Assembly (NCBI GenBank): GCA_047967505.1
Contig: CM106539.1
DNA from: Dipteris shenzhenensis
Taxonomy: Eukaryota > Polypodiophyta > Polypodiopsida > Gleicheniales
Direction: 5' to 3' (one strand)
Length of the DNA stretch: 64,000 bases
Shown piece after piece: positions 46,926 to 59,330 of the stretch. The position numbers and the translations under genes are program-made. Numbering within the stretch: position 1 is the stretch's first letter; each line of letters opens with the position of its first letter. The notes under the pieces are model-generated. The model had not been told where the DNA came from. It worked only from the letters and a program-made list of their open reading frames with translations, and did no database searches.

Positions 46926-48395
46926 AGATCTACAACATACTCGGCCTCTGTGGTAGAAAAAGCAATGCACTTCTATGCACAAGACATCCATGACACTGCA
47001 CCACCTGCAAAAGTGAACACATAACTAGAAGTGGATCTCCTGCTATCCACATGCCCAAATACACACATCTCTCCTCTACCAAATCAGATACACACCTCCT
47101 TGGTATCCTTCATGTACCTCATGATGCACTTAACTGCCTCCCAATGCCTCTTTTTTGGATTAGCCATATACCGGCTAACAACTCCCACTGCAAATGCAAT
47201 GTCCGGTCTAGTAGCTATCATAGCATACATAAGACTCCCAACGGCTGACGCTGAAGGAGCCTTGGCCATCATGGCCCTTTCCTTATCTGATTATCTGCCT
47301 GAGTCAGTTTCAAATATGGAGGCAATGGAATACTTATGACCTTCCCCACCTCCATATTGAAATGCTGCAACACTTTTGTAACATACTCCTTCTGTGAAAG
47401 CCAAAGGAGTTTCCTACCCTGGTCACGCGTGATGCGCATACCAAGAATATGACTTGCAGGTCCCAAATCCTTCATGTCAAAGGCCTCATGCAACTTGGCC
47501 TTCAACTCATCAGGCTCATAAGTGTTCTTGCTAGCCAATAACATATCATCCACATAAAGTGCCAGGAGTATCAAGCTATTATCCTGAGCCCTTTTAGTGT
47601 AGAGGTAGTGATCAATCTCACTTCTTCTGAAACCTTGGGACCGAATGAAAGCATCAAACTTGTGATACCATTTTCTAGGCGCTTGCTTAAGGCCATAGAG
47701 ACTCTTTTTCAGCTTGCAAACCAAATGCTCTTTGCCCTTTTCTTCAAAGCCTTCCGGTTGTATCATGTAAATTTCCTCATGCAAATCCCCATGCAAGAAA
47801 CCTGTCTTGACATGGATTTGCATAAGCTCCATATCTTCTATTGCCACAAGTCCAAGTACACATCTAAGTGTGGTCATCTTCACAACCAGAGAGAATATCT
47901 CATCAAAGTCCACACCCTTCTCTTGCTTGAACCCTTTAGCAACCAATCAGGCCTTGTACTTAGGCACATCATCACCTATCACCTTCATCTTGTAGACCCA
48001 TCATCACCTATCACCTTCACCTTCATTTACATGGCAATGCTTTCTTTCCATGTGGCAAAGAAACCAAGTCCCAAGTCTTATTCTTTATGAGTGAACTCAT
48101 CTCTGATTGCATATCATACTCCCACTTGCACTGATCCTTGCGCATCATAGCCTCTCTATAGCAAGAAGGCTCCCCGCAATTAGTAAGCATCACACCGTCT
48201 ACCCCTGGATCAAATCTCTCAGACAGTCTAGACACTCTAGATGTTCTTCTCAAGGGCATTTTAGCTTGCTATCCTGCCTACATATCAGCCACATTTGGCT
48301 CATCATTGCCACTAATAGATGATCCATCATCTGCCCTTGATTGTGTACCTATGGGAGCACCTGGTGGCTCCATTTCCTGCACATTCGGTGCATGG
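46926..48395 (-). pseudogene. Copia family 2, RT-RNase H half
   Basis: Minus strand from 48395. A linker opens near EMEPPGAPIGTQSR, then RTSRVSRLSERFDPG, then [82 protein letters not shown]. RNase H begins TRPDIAFAVGVVSRYM and is cut at about 46926 by a LINE fragment. Its first eight bases (48388-48395, GTGCATGG) are the reverse complement of the CCATGCAC at the end of the gag-integrase half at 58192-58199. The two halves therefore belong to one element split by the hAT insertion. Confidence 0.88.
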
Positions 48396-48769
48396 CTAAG
48401 TTGCATTAATTTGATCGAATTTTTTTTTCGATTCGAAAAAATGCAAAAAATCGCAATTTTCTCGATTTACAATGAATCTAACGATTTTTCCTAATTTATT
48501 CGTACAAATAGGTTATTCATACAAAGAAACCGTTATTCGTATGAATAAACGTTGTACAAACTTGCAACCATTGCCATTTTTGGTATTCGTACGAATACAT
48601 CCACGTGTATTCCTTGCCACCTGCTTGCCTACCTGCAACCTCCTGCTTGCCTACTTGCCACCTCCTACTTTCTTCCATACCTACCAGCTCTCGTCATAGG
48701 TACCTTACTGCACCCTTACTTGTGTTATAGTCTTTCATTAGTAATTAATGTTTCTTTTGTTTTGTTTTG

Positions 48770-49400
48770 TTTAAGACTGGCACTCATCTCTCTTAGGAGA
48801 GTTGTGTGTTGCAGTATTTTTAAATTGTTTAATATTTATTTTGTATTGTATTTAAGTGTGTAGATAGGTTGGCACTCATCTCTCTTGTGAGAGTTGTCTG
48901 TTGCAGTCTGTTTTTGTCGTATATTGTAATTTTAATTATAATATAAACAATTGTCTTTTACCTGAGGCTGGCACTCATCTCTCTTAAGAGAGTTGTGTGT
49001 TGCAGTCTCAGTTTGTATAAAAATGTTTGTTTGTAGGAACTCTTGGGCTAGCACTCATCTCTCTTAAGAGAGTTGTGTGTTGCAGTCCAAGCTTAGTGAT
49101 GTTTTCATAGATGCTTATTCTGGCACTCATCTATCCCTTTAGAGTTGTGTGTTATAGTCTAAGTTTAGAGATGTTTTCAAGCACTTAGTCTAGCACTCAA
49201 CTGTCCCTTGATAGTTGTGTGTTGCAGTCTAAGTTAGATATCATGCGATGTTGTCTTAGACACTTAGTCTAGCACTCAACTGTCCCTGGATAGTTGTGTA
49301 TTGTAGCCTAAGTTAGATATCATCCGATGTGCTCTTAGACACTTAGTCTGGCACTCAACAGTCCCTTGATAGTTGTGTGTTGTAGTTGAAGCCTAGTGTT
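48770..49400. repeat. Right subterminal minisatellite, copy B
   Basis: Eight or nine units of CTGGCACTCATCTCTCTTAAG plus GAGTTGTGTGTTGCAGTC, the reverse complement of the array at 29760-30400, each with the CTCTCTTAAGAGAG palindrome or a diverged form. Confidence 0.85.
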
Positions 49401-49615
49401 AGATGGTGAAGTCCATGATTAGGTTATACCTAGGTCATTTTTTGTGTTTTGATTTTCTATAGTTTGTTACATGATTTGAGCTTGAGTTGAGAGGTTATAC
49501 GTAGGTGATTTCTTAGATTGCTTGCATTGTTAATTGTTATGGCTTAATGAGTTTCTTATTGCACCTAGCATTGAATTCTTTTTTGAATTCTGTGTTGCAG
49601 CTTACCGCATATGAG

Positions 49616-51455
49616 ATGGCTCACATAGGTGAGAAGAGAAAGTGTCAGCAACCTGATCTCACTAAGTTTCAGAGGAAGGTGCCGAAAAATGAGAATGTAC
49701 ACTTCTTAATGAATGTCGATCAAGACATCATTGAGACAACTTTCCAAAATGGTGAAAGCGGTGTACAAAATTTGGTGAGGACAACGGCAGTGCATGGAGG
49801 GAGGACCTTGCGTGATCGATTTCTAGATGTTTCCACAATAGAGTTTATAGACCAGTATTTGTACCACTTAGCGATGGAGCATCAGCGATGCCTCGGTCAA
49901 ATAGATCGAGACATAAACTCATGTGACACAAAGTGGGAGGGTCTTGCTGTAGATGCTAGGGTCACATACATCAAGAATGTGTGGCGAGGTTACAAAGGCA
50001 AAGGAGCTGGCTCGTCGACCTCCCTTCCATCAATGCACCCACACCCCCAAGCATAGCCGCAACCAGAAGCATCAATGCACCCATGCCCCCAGTCAGATGC
50101 TGCATTACATCCACCACAACCACAAGCACCAATGCACCCACGTCCCCAGTCATATGTCGCATTTCACCCAATGCAGCCGCAAGCACCACTGTAGTTATGC
50201 CACGCATATGTACCAGTGCATCGACCACAACATGTCTTTCCCTGTATCCCTTTTTTGCAAGATCTTTCATACCCAGAAGAAGTTCCTTCTCCTTTTTCAT
50301 ATCTCCCACCACATGTTCGATCACATTTCACCACATCTTTTGTGCCTCCATTTGTGCCTCCTACTGCACACACAGACTAGTTTCCATCTCTCGCATTTTC
50401 GCCTGTACCACAAATGCACAATCTATCTACACAAGCAGATACATTCCCATCTCCTTCATTCTTGCTTGCACAAGCACCACGCACATCACATGGCTTGCAT
50501 GATCATGTAGTAGTGCCAAGACCCATGCAGCCCATACTGCTTTAGCGATGAGACAACCGATTCACACCTAGTGCAGCTGTGGGCACATGCACAAAAAAAA
50601 TAGTCAACATGTGCAATATTCTTGTCGCTCCCTTTGATCTGCACAAGATTTATGCATGTAAGGTACTGAGGGTTTCTATGCCCATTGATGCATTGAAGGC
50701 CAGAGCATTGGAAGAAGCCACATGCTTGGGCGATGTCATACATCTGGGCATCATCCGAGCAATAGGTCTAGTCCATGATGATAACCCAATGATACTATTT
50801 CTATTCTGGAATGGAAATCATTTAGAAAGATGGCTAACCTACCTTGAACATGATGGAAAGCGACCATCTCTGGTGTTTCACAGAGATGATGCAAAAATGC
50901 ATGCTAGAGCTCCATGGGTCCGTTAGCATGTATTTGATATTTTAAGTGCACTAGTTCTCACTATTCATTACATGCACCAACACAATATCCTGCATAATGA
51001 TTTGCATGCGCAAAACATTACGCTACACTTCTCAAAGTCATCCGAGCATGTGTATCTGGGCATTTGTGATTGGGGAATGATGACCCCATGTAGCACTAGA
51101 AAGCAGTATCCCGCATTACTCAGTGATAGCCCCAACATTGTGCAGAGATCCATTGCTAGGTTGTCACGTTGCTCTAGAGTGCCTTTGCACCAATCCCCCA
51201 CCTTTCGATGTTGCACAAGATGTGTGCGCCATGTCTCATCACATCCTGAAAATTTTGGACATTTGTGCACCATCGCCAAGTACGGGACCCATAGAAGCTC
51301 TAATCGGGTGTCTATGACAATTTGCGGTTCAGGGAAAGTTAGTAGAACCGAATAGACATCCAAGTACTACAGATTTTTGTGGGGTTTTTGACATTGCTCC
51401 AAGATGTAGTATACAACTTAGTCCAAACCAAGGACTTAGACCAACCAATGACTGA
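49616..51455 (+). pseudogene. Kinase-like accessory gene of the hAT element, copy B
   Basis: ATG 49616 (MAHIGEKRKCQQ) follows a likely acceptor TGTGTTGCAG. An intact N-terminal domain runs to about 49985: NENVHFLMNVDQDIIE, then FLDVSTIEFIDQYLYHLAM, then WEGLAVDARVTYIKNVWRGY. A His/Pro/Gln-rich linker follows with stops. The kinase part has a damaged glycine loop (VGTCTKKIV), lysine in YACKVLRV, Glu in LEEATCL, hinge-like MILFLFWNGNHLERWL, catalytic HNDLHAQNITLH near 50998, ICDWG near 51070, and PPPFDVAQDVCAMSHH. The tail ends GLRPTND at about 51452. Copy A keeps a better glycine loop, this copy a better N-terminus. Confidence 0.72.
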
Positions 51456-51583
51456 GTCTTTCTTGGATGGGATGTAACATGAGTGACCGATCATGGAACT
51501 TGTAACATTTTTAGTTTTATATATCATCCAAGTTTGGATCCACTCTATTGTTCAAGTTTGTATATTTACAGTGACATGATAAA

Positions 51584-52315
51584 TGTTAGATATCAATGCT
51601 CCACTCTCATGTAACTACGCGGGAACCAGCTAACTCTACTTGTAAGCCCCCCATATGAGGAGAAGGCATTTGAGTAGCTCGGTTATCCAGTAGGTCCTGG
51701 TTTGGACACCAGATGGGGGCCATGTGTGGCCTGATGGCTGGATGGCTTCAGATAGAGTTGGCACACCACCAACTAGGCTACATGCAAGTGAGGGAAGGCA
51801 TCCCATGACTGACCGCATTGAGGGTAGACAGAGCTTTTCTCGGGGCAGCCCACTCTCAAGTTGCGGGGCCCATTTGGAGTCCCAGATGATCCCGAATGGC
51901 TGTGGGCCGAACGGCGACCATAGTTCAGTTGATCTATTTTGTGCACTGGTTCTATCGTGTGGTCGGTGGCCTATTTCAGGACTGATCCCCAGTCGACCGT
52001 TTTGGGCAGATTGGGTCGGTCACCATATTGGGCCTAACCAACTACGACTGGTGGCTGTATAAGAGCAAGCCCGTGAAGCCCATTTCATCACTCACTACAG
52101 AAACCCTGATTCCTTAGCATCCAGCCTCCATCCTCTACTATTTCCAGCTTGCCATCGAAGCTTCTTTCACAGGAGCGCACAGCTGGGAGGTAGTGCGATC
52201 TATTGTATCAGTTCTATAGTAATTAAATTTTTTGATTCTCCATACTATCTGGTTTTCTCTCTTGCGTACGAGATCTTGTTATCTATTGAGCACAGACGTT
52301 GTAGTATTTCTTACA
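51584..52315 (+). mobile_element. Solo LTR of another LTR retrotransposon
   Basis: 732 bp from TGTTAGATATCAATGC to TATTTCTTACA, flanked by the 5-bp duplication ATAAA (51579-51583 and 52316-52320). Copy A lacks it: the bases on either side join exactly there. A TATA-like CTGTATAAGAGC near 52052 fits the U3/R border. No second LTR or internal sequence is present. Confidence 0.9.
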
Positions 52316-53001
52316 ATAAATGATGCGATAAGTAATGTTTAAATATTGTTTGTATAAGTAAATGATGCGATAAAAATGATGATCCAATTGTCAAATATGA
52401 TAAATGATGCAATAATTAATGTTTAAATATTATTTTTATAAGTGAATGTTGCAATAAAAATGATGGTCCAATTTTAAAATATGATAAATGATGCGACAAT
52501 AAATATTTAAATATTGTTTGTATAGGTTTAATATTGTTTAATTGTTTAATATTGTTTAAATATTTAATATTATTTGTGGTTACAAATTAATCCTATCTTG
52601 TTGTCATTTTTTAGGCTAAGTATGAGCATGGAGGGAGAGAACTTAGAGAACATTCTCCCACAAGATCCTCCCCAACTAGAGCAACCTCCAGCCCAAGAGG
52701 GCCCACAAGGTGCTTTTGTGCCTCGAGGTTGATTTAGCAAACCAGCTAAATCACGTCGAGGCTCAGGCTATCTTACAAGTGCAAAGAGAGATGCTAGGCA
52801 GAGAGGGGCTAGGTATTTTTTCTACTGGTCCAATGGATGACGATACCATGCAAGGCAACCTGGTCTCTCTTCGACAAGTACAGAGACTATGTCCATCAGA
52901 GTTCGTAAGAAACACCTTGTTTCTTCATTCAGGAAGTGCTAGGAATAAATATGCATAGCCCAAGTTGTCACACTTGCGGCACAAAACCCTAGCCCACATC
53001 T

Positions 53002-55402
53002 TGTGAAGAGAGTGGGAGAGAAGGAAGGAGTCTCACTTGCAGCTTTCTCACAAACACAATGGGGGAATATACACAAAGGTGGAGGCTGAAATATGTCAGC
53101 TATCTAATCCTCTGTGCTGACATAAACTAGATCAATAAAACCTACTAGAACCTTCTCCCGCACATAGTGATAATGCACCTCAATGTGCTTTGTTCTAGCA
53201 TGATAGAGTGGGTTATTTGCCAAGTGTATACTGCTCATGTTGTCACAATAAATGAAAACTGGCCCATCTGTAGACTGATGCATATCATAAAGTAGCTTAT
53301 GCAACCAAGCTATCTCACATGCAGCCATTGCTTCACCCCTATACTCAGCCTCTGTGCTCGACAAGGCAACTGTAGGCTATTTCTTGCTGCTCCAAGTGAC
53401 TGCAACACTCCCAAAAGAGAACATATATCCACTTGTAGATCTTCTATCAGAAATACTAGTAGCCCAATCAACATCAGTGTATCCATGCAACTGTATTTGA
53501 ACCCCAGTCTCATAAAATAGTCCATACTGCAATGTGGACTTCACATACCTCAGTATGCGTCTAGCTGCATCCAAATGCGGTCTCCTTAGAGCCTACATAA
53601 ACTGACTTACCAACCCAATAGCATAGCTCAAATCTGGCCTGGTAATAGTCATATAAATCAAACTTCCTACTATGCGTCTGTACATAGAAGGGTCTTTGAG
53701 AAGCTCACCTGCATTATTTGCGCTCAACTTCACATTCTGCTCCAAAGGAACTGAAATAAGGCTTACAGCCTGTCATCCCATATTTGGACAGCATGTACAA
53801 TCCATATTGCCTCTGCAAGAGACATATCCCACTTGTGCATCTCATCACCTCAATGCCCAAGAAGTAACGCAGCTCTCCCAAATCCTTCATCTCAAACTTC
53901 TACTTCAATAGCATTTTCACATGAAGGATATCTTCATCACTATCACTTGTGATGATCAAATCATCAACATAAATGACAAGTAGCATAATATCTTTCTCTA
54001 TTTTTCTCACATAAAGTAAGAAATTTGCCTTGAAAATCTGAAAGCCAATAGTGACAAGATACTGTCTTATCTTGTCAGACCATGCTTTGGGTGCTTGCTT
54101 CAAGCCATACAAGGCTTTCTTTATGAACAGCATGAACATAACCTGGTGGCTGCTCCATATAAACCTCTTCTTGCAAATCACCATGCAAGAAAGCATTCTT
54201 TACATCCATCTGATGTAAAGACCATCCCTTTGATGCAGCCATAGCAATGACTACTCTTACGGTTGCCATCCTTGCAACCGGACTGAATGTTACTTCATAA
54301 TCAATGCCATATGTCTGTGCACACCCCTTGACAACTAATCTTGCCTTGTATCTATTCATAGAACCATTTGGATTGTGCTTCACCTTATAAACCCACTTGC
54401 AGCCAATTGCATTCTTATCTTTAGGCAAAGGCACCAATTCCCATGTAGCATTTGCTTCCAAGGCATCCATTTCTTCATCCATGGCTTTCTCCCATTTTTC
54501 TTTTCCCATTGCTTGCTCAAAAGAAGTGGGTTCTAGTTCATGTCTCACTTTGACCATATAGGCATAGTGAATGGCTATAAATCCATCATTTTTCAGCCTA
54601 TCCACAGGATACCTAGCTCTAGTAGACCTGCACACAATAGGATCACTACCAGGTGCTCTCAAAACATCCCTTGTCTTCCTTACTCCAAGTGTAACAATAG
54701 AAGGAATACCCAACTCATCATCAAGGCTCTGTTTTGAGCTACTGGATTCACCATCCACATAAGAGTGACCTGCATTCATATAAACCATGGGCTGATCTAC
54801 TTTCTCTTTTCCTTTTCGTGATACTTGTAGCTGTGAATTCTGTGCAGCATTACCATTTTGTGCACTGCGAAGGGCGTCCCAATCTGAGACATTGCACTCT
54901 TGCACTTTTCGGTTGTGGTACCTGCAGAGATTTGCTCCCAAACTTGAAAAAAAAGGAAAGCAACATTGATCCTCTTACTAGGACACTGCAAACTTGGTTT
55001 GCTTTCTTGAGCTCCTTACCACGAACCGAGCTTTGATACCCTGTGAAGAGAGTGGGAAAGAAGGAAGGAGTCTCACTTGCAGTTTTCTCACATACACAAT
55101 GGGGGAATATACACAAAGGTGGAGGCTAAAAACAGTTTTCCTCTTCTTAGTTGTGAAAGCCAAAAGAACTCTAAGTATAAAAGAATAGGTGAACCCTATA
55201 TGTGGGTCTCAAACCAAACTTAGCTAACTAAGGTGGCACACTAACTGAGCCACTAACTAGAGTACATAAAGATAGCTGTCATCCAGCTATTATTCATGGG
55301 CGGTGTACCAACCGCATCTGCAGCTCACAAGTCAATAAGTCAATGACATAAATGCACAACGGTCACCCTGGCATATCACGAGTGGAGCTCGATATCTCAA
55401 TA
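53002..55402 (-). mobile_element. Internally deleted copia (family of 33801-39146)
   Basis: The 5' LTR is 55042-55402 with a primer binding site next to it (GCTTTGATACCC at 55030-55041). The 3' LTR is reduced to about 92 bp (53002-53093) and fused to the RNase H end, so most of the LTR and the polypurine tract are gone. Gag, protease and most of integrase are also deleted; the leader joins near the integrase-RT linker. The target duplication CATCT/CATCC (52997-53001 and 55403-55407) differs by one base. Confidence 0.88.
53104..54990 (-). pseudogene. RT-RNase H of the deleted copia
   Basis: The frame 54941-54075 carries [49 protein letters not shown] and a following QPPGYV block. YVDDLIITSDSDEDI lies near 53970. 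RNase H reads GYTDVDWATSISDRRST (near 53480), SSTEAEYRGEAMAACEIAWL and HIEVHYHYVREKV. Codons at several sites are closer to the family norm than in the complete copy (for example HGDLQ and AEYRG), but stops remain. Confidence 0.9.
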
Positions 55403-55984
55403 CATCCTTCTCAAATGATTCATAGAGGTGGAAGGAAGCATCCCCAACAACCAGCAAATACCCATGTATTTCATTCAACAATGTATGTCTATGACGTCTT
55501 GCATCGACGCTTGGATTAGAATGACAAGCATCACTTGTCAGGAATACGAAAGGGACGTCCTGCAGAGTGCAAGCGAGCAAGGACAAAGAACAGAGAGCCC
55601 ATGTCTCAGAGACCTCATGTGCTAACTCCATAGGCACACAGTGATCTTGTGGACTTGGCCACATCAGCCATACCTCTCCATTAACAAGGTGTTACTACTG
55701 AGGAATTACAAGATTGTGTTGCATCACAAGCCAAAGAGATCGAGGACCTACAAGCACGCATATAGACATTGGAGTCTGAGCTTGCATGCTATAGACAATC
55801 CTTTGGAGATTTGGATGCAGCTGAGGATACTGATATTTTTGATTTTGAGGACCTCACTAATATAGATTCGCAAAGTGCAGGACCAAGCACTCAGGGAACA
55901 ACAGATGTGGATCCTATTGTATAATTCTGTACATTGTAAACTTCATATATAACTTTATAATAATCTTCTTTTGCAATGATGGTT

Positions 55985-56283
55985 CAAATGATATAAGTAA
56001 CTTAAGTGATTTAAGTGGACTAAGTGATTTAAGTGGACTAAGTGACTTAAGTAGACTAGGTGATTTAAGTGGACTACGTAATATAAGTAACTTAAGTGAC
56101 TTAAGTGATTTAAGTGGACTAAAAGATTTAAGTGATCTAAGTGAACTAAGTGGTATAAGTGATTTAAGTGACTTAAGTGATTTACGTGGACTAAGTGATT
56201 TAAGTGATCTAAGTGAATTAAGTGGTATAAGTGATTTAAGTGGACTAAGTGATTTAAGTGGTATAAGTGATCTAAGTGGACTT
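55985..56283. repeat. Central 9-bp minisatellite, copy B (inverted)
   Basis: About 33 units of AAGTGATTT/AAGTGGACT type, the reverse complement of the arrays at 25670 and 62190. It ends at the junction with copia gag, where both share the string GTGGACTTGAAT or close to it. Confidence 0.9.
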
Positions 56284-58199
56284 GAATGAATTCAATATTA
56301 TTTTCAGCCAGCTTCACACTCAGAAGATGAATTTTGATGCGGAGACTAAGGCAATATTTCTCTTATCTTCATTGCCATCCTCATGGGATACCTTTTGTAC
56401 AGCTGTCAATAACTCTGCACCTGGTGGAGTACTAAAGTTTGATGATGTTGTGGGTAGCTTGTTGGATGAGAAGATTAGATGGAAGTCTATGGATGGCAAC
56501 AAGCATGATGCAGCCTTAAATGTGCAAAGGGGCAGATCATAGTTCAAGGGGAAGTCCCAAGAAAGAGGGAAGTCTTGTAGCAAATCCAAGGCATAGAACA
56601 TTGAGTGTTACCATTGTGGCAAGAAGGGCTATATGAAAAAGGATTGCTACAAGCTGAAAAGAGAGAAAAAGGATAAGAAAAAGAATGCAAATTGGGGTGC
56701 AAATAAGGAAGAGAGTCCAAGGGAGGACAAAGGAAAGATGAAGATCGAGGAGATTAATGCAGTCACTGATGATAGTGACAATGACATTCTCTTCATGTCT
56801 AGTCTACCTACAGACTTGCTCACCACTTCAGATGATGCATATTCCTAGGATCAGATTTTAGATTCTGGTGCTTCATTCCATGTTACTCCCCATAGGGAAT
56901 GGTTCTCCACTTATGACAATGGAAAGACAGGTTGTATGCATCTTGGAAATAACTATGCATGTGACATAGTGGGAGTAGGTGACATAAAGATTTCTTTTGC
57001 AAATGGGTCTGCATTTGTTTTGGAATATGTGAGACATGTGGCTAAGTTGACCAAGAGTCTTATTTCAGTGGGTCAACTAGATGATGCTAGTTTTCAGACC
57101 ACTTTTGGCTTTCAAAGTTGGAAAATTTAGAAGGGCTCTATGGTTTTGGCTAGGGGTGCCAAGTGTGGGACTTTGTATCCCTTACATGTATCAGGGGTGT
57201 CTGATCATGCTGTTGCAATAATCGAGCATCCAAGTAGTTCTTTGTGGAATTGCAGGTTGGGGCACATGAGCCAGAATGGAATGAAACTTTAATGATGTTT
57301 GGGTTATGTACCACATTTGAGTTTTTTTTATTTTGAATTTTGTGAGCATTGTCTCTATGGGAAGTAGACTAAATCAACCCATAAAAGCAGGGGAAAGAAA
57401 GAGCTTGAAAGGCTATATTTGGTGGATTCAGACGTATGTGGTCCCATGCCTACACGATCATTAGGCGGGGTTGAATACTATGTGATATTCATTGATGATG
57501 AAACTAGGAAAGTGTGGGCTTATGCTATAGCTTGAAAGAGTGATGTGTTCCAGGTATTTCAAAAATGGTTGGCTTTGGCTGAAAATCAGTCAGGTAGAAT
57601 GCTAAAATTCCTATCGGCTGATAATGGTGGAGAGTATATCTCTCATGACTTTCAGCATTTTTGTGATACACGTGGGATTAAGAGGGAGCTCACATCCCCT
57701 CGTACTCTAGAGTAGAATCTAGTTGTAGAACAAATGAGCCACACAATTCAGGAAAGGTTGCAATGTATGCTTTCCAATGCAAGTCTTTCTAGTGGTTTTT
57801 GGGTTGAGGCAATGAAGACTACAGTGCATGTGATCAATAGATCACCTAGCAGGAGTTTGGATGGTGGTATTCCTGAAGAGGCATGGAGTGGCAAGAATCC
57901 CTCTTACTCTCATTTGCATATATTTGGGTGTGAGGCACATGCACATGTGCCAAAAGAGCTTCAAAAGAAGCTAGATCCCAAGTCTAGGAAATGCATCTTT
58001 CTAGGTTATGGTGAAAGTGGAGAGATGGGCTGTCGTCTCTAGGATCCAGAAGTAAAGAAAATCATACGAAGCCATGATGCGGTCTTCAATGAGAAGAAGA
58101 TGCATAAGACACCCATGAGGGATGTGAAAATGAGGAGAGTCACTTTCTAGGATGTGAATCCATCAGCATATGTTGATAGATAGCAAGCTGTCCATGCAC
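56276..58199 (+). pseudogene. Copia family 2, gag-protease-integrase half
   Basis: The gag segment starts at LNEFNIIFSQLHTQKMNFDA (5' part missing), then a zinc knuckle CYHCGKKGYMKKDC near 56608 with Tyr for His. Protease DSGASFHVTPHREWF follows near 56860, a preintegrase piece CRLGHMSQNGM, and integrase with DVCGPMPT-like, FIDDETRKVWAY and SADNGGEYIS. The integrase tail has MLSNASLSSGFWVEAM and CIFLGYGESGEMGCRL. Stops are scattered. It ends at CCATGCAC (58192-58199), next to the hAT left end. The frame continues into the RT half at 48395 if the two are joined. Confidence 0.9.
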
Positions 58200-58549
58200 C
58201 TAAGTAGAAAAATTCGAATTTGTGATTTGAAAAAATCAAGAAAATCGCTCGAATGATTCCAATGGAAGAAAAAATCGGTTTTAAAAATGGTAACACGTCA
58301 CGTTTTTTATATAAATTGCCACATCATCCCCACATATTCGTATGATTAACTTTTATTCTTACGAATATATATGTATTAGAACGAATACGTTCCTATGTTT
58401 TTGCATATAACCTCAATGCTTGCCTATGTCTCTTATCTCATGCTTGGTTCCCTAGCTGAGCATAAGAGATCAAAAAAGGAAAAGAAGAAGAAAGGTCCTC
58501 AAGGTTGTGAAAGCAATCTAGAAGGTCTGAAATAAGATGGATTTTTTGT

Positions 58550-59330
58550 TAGGGAGCTTTAGGATCTCATTTTGAGTTCTTGAGATCTCTTGTGAGGATT
58601 TTGGTTTTGGTCTTTGTTCTTTTGTTTGTGGGAGTTCTAGGTTCTCTTTATTGAGTTCCTTAGATCTCTTCTGATAAAAATATTTTAGATATTTATGTAT
58701 TAGAAATTTGTTTGTGGGAGTTCTAGGATCTCCTTGTTGAGTTCCTTACATCTCTTGTGAGATAAATTTATTTCTGAGAGTTTGAGGATCTCCTTGTTGA
58801 GTTCATTAGATCTCTTGTGAGAAATATGCTTGTTTTTGTGTCTGTGAAATTTGTTTGTGGGAGTTCTAAGATCTCCTTGTTGAGTTTCTTAGATCTCATG
58901 TGAGTATTTGTTTGTGGGAGTTCTAAGATCTCCTTATTGAGTTTCTTAGATCTCATGTGAATAAATTTTTGTACGTGGGAGTTCTAGGATCTCCTTGGTG
59001 AGTTCCTTAGATCTCTTGTGATAAATGGTCTTGTTTTTGTGTCTATGAAATTTGTTTGTGGGAATTCTAGGATCTCCTTGTTGAGGTCCTTAGATCTCTT
59101 GTGAGGATTTTTGTATGTGCGAGTTCTAGGATCTCCTTGTTGAGTTCCTTAGATCTCTTGTGAGAAATGGGCTTGTCTCTGTGTCTATGAAATTATGAAA
59201 TTTGTTTGTGGGAGTTCTAAGATCTCCTTGTTGAGTTCCTTAGATCTCTTGTGAGAATTTCTGTATGTGGGAGTTCTAGGATCTCCTCGTTGAGTTCCCT
59301 AGATCTCATGTGAGAAATATGATTTTATTT
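58550..59330. repeat. Left subterminal minisatellite (TTTGTGGGAGTTCTAGGATC type)
   Basis: About 11 diverged units of 50-75 bp share GTGGGAGTTCTA(G/A)GATCTCC, TTGTTGAGTTCCTTAGATCT and CTTGTGAG. Each unit has two GATCT cores in opposite sense (GGATCTCC and TTAGATCT). It lies between the left TIR and the transposase gene and is likely the left-end counterpart of the palindromic array at the right end. Confidence 0.85.

Larger units (their letters stand above)
52615..55925 (+). pseudogene. Accessory coding unit 2 (IEV-box and coiled coil), copy B
   Basis: A splice acceptor TTTTTTAG ends at 52614, and ATG 52622 opens MSMEGENLENILPQDPPQ with no early stop. The unit is interrupted at 53001 by a copia and resumes at 55403 with the IEV-box FIEVEGSIPNNQQIPMYFIQQ. 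The coiled-coil stretch and acidic tail then run to about 55925 in shifted frames. Host sequence on both sides matches copy A without gap, apart from the 5-bp target duplication. Confidence 0.65.
48396..56285 (+). mobile_element. Two-gene hAT transposon, copy B (right half, inverted)
   Basis: Starts at TIR CTAAGTTGCATTAATT at 48396. It then carries the subterminal palindromic minisatellite, the kinase-like accessory gene, a solo LTR, the coiled-coil unit (split by a deleted copia) and the central 9-bp minisatellite. It is the inverted counterpart of copy A, with two extra nested insertions. It ends inside the minisatellite at about 56285, where the gag end of copia family 2 begins. Together with 58200-62430 it is the other half of one original insertion. 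Confidence 0.82.

Noticed and set aside
53002-55402. Second complete copia element
   Set aside because: Gag, protease, most of integrase and most of the 3' LTR are missing; only one LTR is whole.
55955-56317. HLNHLVHL-repeat protein
   Set aside because: Translation of the 9-bp minisatellite; a multiple of three keeps any frame open.
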